From Uloborus plumipes (lineage: Eukaryota > Arthropoda > Arachnida > Araneae > Uloboridae), in contig JAXGGA010002970.1 of the NCBI GenBank assembly GCA_038373865.1, positions 47,082 to 111,081 on the forward strand: a stretch of 64,000 bases of DNA. Reading direction: 5' to 3'. This document shows, piece after piece, positions 58,455 through 64,000 of the stretch. Every line of letters begins with the position of its first letter. Positions within the stretch are counted from its first letter, which is position 1. The position numbers were made by a program, and so were the translations under genes. The notes below the pieces were generated by a model. That model did not search any database. It was not told the DNA's origin and saw only the letters and a program-made list of their open reading frames with translations.

Positions 58455-59566
58455 CACTTTTAAAGACATTTTATGCGAAATTTGTACATTCCATAAAGCT
58501 AGAAAAAAAAGAACTCCTTTATGTGGTAGGATGTTTCGGTAGAGTGCGGAACTAGAAGCAAAAGCAAAACTAAATGAATTATTAAAGATATTTTATGCGA
58601 AATTTGTACATTCCATAAAGCTAGTAAAAAAAGAGCTCCTTTATGTGGTAGGATGTTTCGGTAGAGTGTGGAACTAGAAGAAAAAGCAAAACTAAATAAA
58701 TTATTAAAGACATTTTATGCGAAATTTGTACATTCCATAAAGTTAGAAAAAAAAGAACTCCTTTATGTGGTAGGATGTTTCAGTAGAGTGTGGAACTAGA
58801 AGAAAAAGCAAAACTAAATAAATTATTAAAGACATTTTATGCGAAATTTGTACATTCCATAAAGCAAGAAAAAAAAGAACTCCTTTATGTGGTAGGATGC
58901 TTCGGTAGAGTGTGGAACTAGAAGAAAAAGCAAAACTAAATAAATTATTAAAGACATTTTATGCGAAATTTGTACATTCCATAAAGCTAGAAAAAAAAAG
59001 AACTCCTTTATGTGGTAGGATGTTTCGGTAGAGTGCGGAACTAGAAGAAAAAGCAAAACTAAATGAATTATTAAAGATATTTTATGCGAAATTTGTACAT
59101 TCCATAAAGCTAGTAAAAAAAGAGCTCCTTTATGTGGTAGGATGTTTCGGTAGAGTGTGGAACTAGAAGAAAAAGCAAAACTAAATAAATTATTAAAGAC
59201 ATTTTATGCGAAATTTGTACATTCCATAAAGTTAGAAAAAAAAGAACTCCTTTATGTGGTAGGATGTTTCAGTAGAGTGTGGAACTAGAAGAAAAAGCAA
59301 AACTAAATAAATTATTAAAGACATTTTATGCGAAATTTGTACATTCCATAAAGCAAGAAAAAAAAGAACTCCTTTATGTGGTAGGATGTTTCGGTAGAGT
59401 GTGGAACTAGAAGAAAAAGCAAAACTAAATAAATTATTAAAGACATTTTATGCGAAATTTGTCATAAAGCTAGAAAAAAAAAAGAACTCCTTTATATGGT
59501 AGGATGTTTCGGTAGAGTGTGGAACTAGAAGAAAAAGCAAAACTAAATAAATTATTAAAGACATGA
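58455..59566. repeat. Tandem array, nine 122-bp monomers in a four-monomer higher-order repeat
   Basis: The landmark GCGAAATTTGTAC occurs at 58475, 58597, 58719, 58841, 58963, 59086, 59208, 59330 and, as its first ten bases, at 59452: steps of 122-123 bp. Private variants recur every fourth monomer. Monomers 2 and 6 share GTAAAAAAAGAGCTCC and AAAGATATTTT. Monomers 3 and 7 share AAGTTAGAAA and TTTCAGTAGAG. Monomers 4 and 8 share AAGCAAGAAA. Monomers 1 and 5 share GAGTGCGGAA. The period is thus about 489 bp. The last monomer has a 9-bp deletion and then diverges. Repeating minus-strand frames inside are artefacts. Confidence 0.95.
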
Positions 59567-60960
59567 AACTGTAAAATTTGCACTTGCGTAATAGCCCGGA
59601 AAAATAATCATTTTCCACGTCTTTACATCGTAGGGTGTTAGATACAGTGAGTAAGATATAGACTAATGCAACAAGTGAAACTGAAGAGTATGGAATCAAC
59701 AAACGTAGCGGGTCAAGCTTGGAACTCCTTATAAACAGAATTTCAGTTGAAAAAGAAAGGGGTGGTCAACGATGAAGAAAAACCAACCCTAATTGATGAT
59801 GGATTACGATGTCAGTAAGCTTTCAACATTGTACTCATTGCTGCGGTAACCGGGTGATGGGAGAACTGATTTGGTGTGAATCATAACCTTTCATCAAAGG
59901 CTTTTTTTTTTTCGTTTCTCTTTTTTTAATTGAGTGCTAAATGCAATTATTAGATTTTAGCTCCCAACGTTTAGATGTTGGTACATACAATATTTAAATA
60001 AGTAATCAGATTTGTATTGCTTTCATTAAGTAGATTAATCATAATTTTAAATTAAGTAGTAGTTTTTTTTCTTTTGTGAAACTAATTACTACTTAGTTAA
60101 AGATTTATTAAAATTACTACTTTCTCTGTATTCTGATTTTTATGTCACGACTCTTCGATAATTGCGCAAAAAAAGAAAAGGTCATCTGAGTCTTCTACAC
60201 TAATACAAAAATAATAAGGCTAGAGGCAAGAGTTTATAATTTCTATTTCTTGAACTTCGTAATGAAATTATTTGACCAAGCTATTAAACTGTAAATTTTC
60301 CCCGAAAATTTACTAATATTCTTTTAACCATTCAAACCTAAATTCAAAACATCTCGATAAACGAAAGAAAAGAAAATGTGCGAGGGAGGTAATATTGTAC
60401 AATAAAAAAACTTTTTTGCAATTATTACAATTATTTTTTATTTTAAATTATATTATGCTCGAACTTTTCACCTGAATTTTCGCGAAATAAATCTGAATGC
60501 TATGTTAGAAACATATTTGAACTGATAAACAATGAATCTCTCTCATAAAATTGAACGTTTTAAAAGTTGTATTCTCCATTATGCCTCCTTTACATCCATA
60601 TACCGTAACGGAGGACATACGTATACGAAGGATAGAAATAGTTACATTTTGCTAAGCACATTTTTTTTATTTAGGGTTCTTGTATCCACGTTGTTTAGAA
60701 TTTACTGAAAGATGTGATTCACAATTAACTAAAATTAAAAGAATATTATATCAACAATTCTTACCGTTTAAAACAAAGAGCGGAGGATACGAAAAGTTAA
60801 TGACCTATTTGACTTCAGAAAGAATAATGATGGATCTCTTTTACACTAAGTTCACACTTTCACACTACGATGGTCAAGCCTTTCTACCCATGATTCTAAA
60901 TCTCTAATGAGCTAACAAATTTGTGATCTATAGGAAATTCTTGCACTTAATTAGATCCTG
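59567..60960. other. Intergenic, no gene seen
   Basis: AT-rich. An imperfect hairpin (AAGTAGTAGTTT and inverse AATTACTACTT) lies near 60053-60094. The frame at 60680-60907 has no recognised domain. Confidence 0.48.
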
Positions 60961-60961
60961 A

Positions 60962-60982
60962 ATATATATATATATATATATA
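60962..60982. repeat. (TA)n microsatellite, insertion site
   Basis: About ten TA units directly left of a Tc1-like element. A matching TA tract (62199-62212) lies on its right, shared with the next element. Confidence 0.9.
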
Positions 60983-62194
60983 CACCGAAGAGCCATTACA
61001 TTATGACCACCCTCCATCTATGAGAATGGGCTCGTGTAGGAGCAAAACCACTGCGCGTGCGCGGCTGATACTGTAGTATATATAAAGGGTATGCAGTGTC
61101 TTTCTAAACATAGTGCGATTTTAGCGACAAAATGGGAAAATCAGCAGATTTATCAGACTTTGATAAAAGTCAAATCGTCGTGGCTCGACGACTGGGAACA
61201 TCAATATCAGAAACGGCGCGTTTAGTGGGCTGTTCACGTTCAGTTGTTGTGAGCACATATCAAAAGTGGTGCAGGGATGGTGACGTGACAAGTCGTCGGC
61301 CAAAATTATGTCGTCCACGGCGCATTGATTCTAGAGGAGAGCGGAGATTGCTACGCATTGTTCGACGTGACTGAAGAGCTACAACAGCCGAAATCACCAC
61401 CAGCTACAAGAGTAGTAACCCAGGCAATGTTTCTCAACACACTGTGGAGCGAACATTGCTGCGTATGGGCCTACGCTGCCGGAGGCTGAAGCATGTTCCT
61501 GCACTAACGAAATTTCATCGCCAAATGCGTCTGCTATGGGCCAAGAAACATCGGAATTGGACACCAAAGGAATGGAAGAAGGTCGCATGGTCCGACGAAT
61601 GACGTTTTCTGGTCCATCACTTCGACGGGAGTGTGAGAATACGCCGATTTTCAAATGAATCCCTTGCTCCCGGATGCACAGTTGGACGGAGACAAGCCGG
61701 TGGTGGGGATATTATGGTGTGGGCAATGTTTTCATGGAGCACATTAGGACCCATAATCCCCATAGAACAATCCTTGACGTCTGGAAGGTACGGGAACATC
61801 GTTACCGACCAGGTTCACCCTTTCATGGCAACAGTGTTTCCTGCGTGTACCAACAGGATAATGCACCATGTCATAAAGGTCAAATCGTCATGGACTGGTT
61901 CGAGGAACATTCCAGTGACTTTCAAGTCATGTCTTTGCCCCCAAACTCACCTGATATTAATCCAATAGAGAATTTGTGGTCCTACTTGGAAAACCAAATT
62001 CGTGCTGCCACACTACCCCTTAGCAATGTGAGGGAATTGCAGGACCAGTTGGTGAGCGCTTGGTACCAGATACCTCAAACTACCTATTAGCACCTTGTGG
62101 AATCAATGCCACGGCGGGTGCAAGCAGTTTTGGATGTTAAATGTGGTCATACATGTTATTAGCAGGGTGGTCATAATGTAATGGCTCTTCGGTG
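60983..62194 (+). mobile_element. Tc1/mariner-superfamily element 1
   Basis: The left end CACCGAAGAGCCATTACATT and right end AATGTAATGGCTCTTCGGTG are perfect inverses that continue through ATGACCACCC on the left and GGGTGGTCAT on the right, about 30 bp. The element sits in TA-repeat DNA, which hides the exact TA duplication. It is about 1.2 kb long with one near-full-length transposase on the + strand. A typical complete element that has lost coding integrity but kept its ends. Confidence 0.92.
61132..62162 (+). pseudogene. Tc1-like transposase with DD36E spacing, broken
   Basis: The frame begins [20 protein letters not shown] and continues through an HTH ([20 protein letters not shown]). 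Stops lie at 61372-61374 (after IVRRD) and 61600-61602, right after the first catalytic motif AWSDE. A frameshift near 61840-61855 moves the remaining reading to another frame: YQQDNAPCHKG with the second aspartate, and NSPDINPIENLW with the glutamate. A third stop at 62088-62090 replaces a glutamine, and the natural end is about 62162 after GHTCY. I count 36 residues between the second D and the E, against 34 in classic Tc1, which points to the DD36E group. All three catalytic residues remain, so damage is modest. Confidence 0.88.
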
Positions 62195-62212
62195 TGTGTA
62201 TATATATATATA
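62195..62212. repeat. TG/TA microsatellite between two transposons
   Basis: A TGTG followed by (TA)n tract of 18 bp separates the two elements and supplies the TA target for both. Confidence 0.88.
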
Positions 62213-63618
62213 CACTGCGCGACATTGAAAATGCAACACCAAGAAGGAGTGGTCAGAAATTGATGAAATTTGGTAAGAAGACAGAGACAGCATGGAACAA
62301 TAAATGATATTTATTTCAAAATAAATAAGCAAAATTTAGAGCGAGGACGGCGTCGCCTCAGTAAGAAGTAGGACCACCGCGGACAGCGATGCACGAAGAA
62401 ACACGTCTAGGCATGGAGTCAATAAGCCTGCGGATGGTGTCCTGAGGGATGGCACTCCATTCCCTTTCAACCATTTGCCACAGTTCGTCCTCTGAACGAG
62501 GCAGTGACAGGTTCTGCAAACGGCGTCCAATCACGTCCCACACATGTTCGATTGGTGACAAGTCAGGAGAGTATGGTGGCCAGAAAAGCATCTGTACACC
62601 TCGTAGAGCATGTTGGCTGATTCGAGCACTGTGAGGCCGGGCGTTATCCTGTTGAAAAATTGCATTTGGCAGACCCTGAAGGTAGGGGATTGCCACCGGC
62701 CGCAGTACATTATCTACATATCGTTAGGCCGTCATAGTGCCCCGAATACGAACTAGAGGTAATACGGAATTGTATGCAATAGCGCCCCAAACCATTATGC
62801 CACGTTGTCGCGCTGTGGGGCGTTCCACAGTTACTGCCGGATTCTATCTTTCTCCACGTCGACGCCACACACGTATGCGATGACTATCGCTGGACAAACA
62901 GAAGCGCGATTCATCTGAGAACACTACGGTTTGCCATTCTGCCATCCACGTCGCTCTGGTCCGGCACCATTCCAAACGTTTGTTCCAGCTGTGAGGTCAA
63001 TAGCAGTCTTCTTAGCGGGCGCCGTGATTGCAGGCCACGTGCAACCAGTCGACGGGAAATGGTTCTGGTCGACACAGGAACATCCAGGGTACCTTACACG
63101 TGCTGCAGAATCGACGTACAAGTGACTTGCGGGTCCGCCACAGCTTGTCGGTGAATCCGTCGATCCAAGCGGTCTGACGTCACTCTGGCTGCACCTGAAC
63201 CCCTCAATGTGGCTACATTTCCTCTTTCCAACCATGCCGATGCACAGTGCTTGCATCCATGTGGGTATCAGCTGCAATTTGACGTATGGACCAACCTCCC
63301 CTTCTCAGTCCGATCACCATACCCCTTGTAAAGTCGTCTATATGCTGGAAGTGTCTTCGTTGAGGACGGCGTGGCATTTCCTCCTATCACACGTATCCTT
63401 CGAGACAAAAACCAAATTTCTCCGATAATTAGTCTGGCAGAAAAACCAACATGAACATAGCCCACTTTTCAACTTCATTCTCTTATATCTTACTTCACGT
63501 GCGTCGGAGAGTCGGATTTCATATCATTTGCATAACTCAGTGACGTTCGTCTACGGTAAAATGTGCATGAATTTCTGACCACTCCTTCTTGGTGTTGCAT
63601 TTTCAATGTCGAGCAGTG
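62213..63618 (-). mobile_element. Tc1/mariner-superfamily element 2
   Basis: The inverted repeats extend over about 45 bp: CACTGCGCGACATTGAAAAT at the left and, with one mismatch near the tip, its inverse at the right (to 63618), continuing through GCAACACCAAGAAGGAGTGG. TA lies on both sides (62211-62212 and 63619-63620). At 1,406 bp it carries one transposase on the minus strand. It is a different family from element 1 by both ends and protein. Confidence 0.93.
62358..63377 (-). pseudogene. Tcb1-like transposase, broken by stops and two compensating shifts
   Basis: The protein begins MPRRPQRRHFQHIDDFTRGM and has an HTH at GGWSIRQIAADTHMDAS. From start to the TGA at 62358-62360 the span is exactly 340 codons, the usual length. 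A frameshift near 63225 and a compensating one near 62965 bracket a shifted middle part. Stops lie at 63094-63096, 62844-62846 and 62724-62726. The catalytic triad is readable: FSDESRF (about 62900-62920), FQQDNARPHSAR and YSPDLSPIEHVW. I count 32 residues between the second D and the E. The longest open stretch is the C-terminal 62358-62696. Not functional as it stands. Confidence 0.9.
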
Positions 63619-63620
63619 TA

Positions 63621-64000
63621 TATATGTTATTTTGTAACATAATTCTTTTTAACTATTAAATAACATCCAATGATTCAAATTACTCTATTACATCTGGTTA
63701 TATTTTTTGTTTTGAGCAAGTAAATGAAAAAGTACGTGGGAGGAAATGTATTGTGACATGTAACGGAGGCATACAAGAATTTAAAAAAGTCAATTTCAAA
63801 AAATTAAAACACTATTAATTAGTATTAATTATTATTTAAAATTTGTTATATTTTTCTAAATATCATAAAAAGTTGTTCAAGAATAAATAGTTTGAAGCTA
63901 AATACACTGGTCCTAAAAAAGCAGGCTTTTTTTAGAATGACCCATACGACTAATGTAGCTTATGCTTTAGTGTTTTCAAAGTGTTAATTCGAAACGGAAA
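63621..64000. other. Flank to window end, nothing seen
   Basis: AT-rich DNA without recognised genes, repeats or element ends. Confidence 0.5.

Noticed and set aside
58826..59056. Repeated minus-strand peptide frames
   Set aside because: They are the same 122-bp monomer read repeatedly; frames break with one-base length changes between monomers.
58455..59566. CRISPR-like regular repeats
   Set aside because: The 122-bp units are contiguous with no unique spacers, and the genome is eukaryotic; it is a tandem satellite-like array.

Overview
This is an AT-rich, intron-rich animal genomic window. It holds one clearly supported host gene and a dense scatter of DNA transposons, MITEs, SINE-like repeats and tandem repeats. 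The host gene is a muscle-segment-homeobox (Msx/msh/Drop class) transcription factor on the + strand. It has three coding exons (10585-11107, 31243-31433, 33307-33555) that join in frame to about 320 residues. The homeodomain is complete across the exon 2/3 junction and is close to the Msx consensus. A mauritiana-type mariner, Tc1-like elements, a Merlin element, very long introns and roughly one-third GC (judged by eye) suggest an arthropod, plausibly a chelicerate such as a spider. The species cannot be fixed from the sequence alone.

Layout. 1-1167 is upstream DNA with a GC-richer island (about 200-600). 1168-3929 is a transposon cluster: a decayed Tc1-like element with a small MITE inside it, then two short hAT-like elements with 8-bp target duplications. 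5150-6488 is a well-preserved Merlin (IS1016/ISXO2-related) transposon with an intact 292-codon transposase, perfect 56-bp inverted repeats and a perfect 8-bp target duplication. 7875-8174 is another MITE copy. 10000-10584 is the promoter-proximal region of msx. Intron 1 (20,135 bp) contains a MITE with a TA duplication, a hAT-like remnant, low-complexity DNA, a cluster of near-palindromic 14-mers (24170-25432) and a GC-richer candidate enhancer (27960-28850). Intron 2 (1,873 bp) splits the homeodomain between residues 44 and 45 and carries an internally deleted mariner.

33556-57600 downstream of msx is AT-rich intergenic DNA. It holds a foldback repeat, a piggyBac-like MITE with TTAA flanks, a hAT MITE with a perfect TSD, several roughly 230-310 bp tandem duplications, a tRNA-derived SINE, a 201-bp long inverted repeat, a fourth MITE copy and several GC-richer islands that may be regulatory. 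58455-59566 is a tandem array of nine roughly 122-bp monomers arranged as a four-monomer higher-order repeat of about 489 bp. 60983-63618 holds two different Tc1/mariner-superfamily elements side by side in TA-repeat DNA, each with clear terminal inverted repeats and a near-full-length but broken transposase.

How it works together. Msx proteins are homeodomain repressors in ectoderm, nervous system and, in spiders, segmentation. The large gene-poor surroundings and unique GC-richer islands are what a developmental regulator's cis-regulatory domain would look like, but that role is inferred. Almost everything else is mobile-element history. No CRISPR, operon, rRNA gene or intact canonical tRNA gene was seen.
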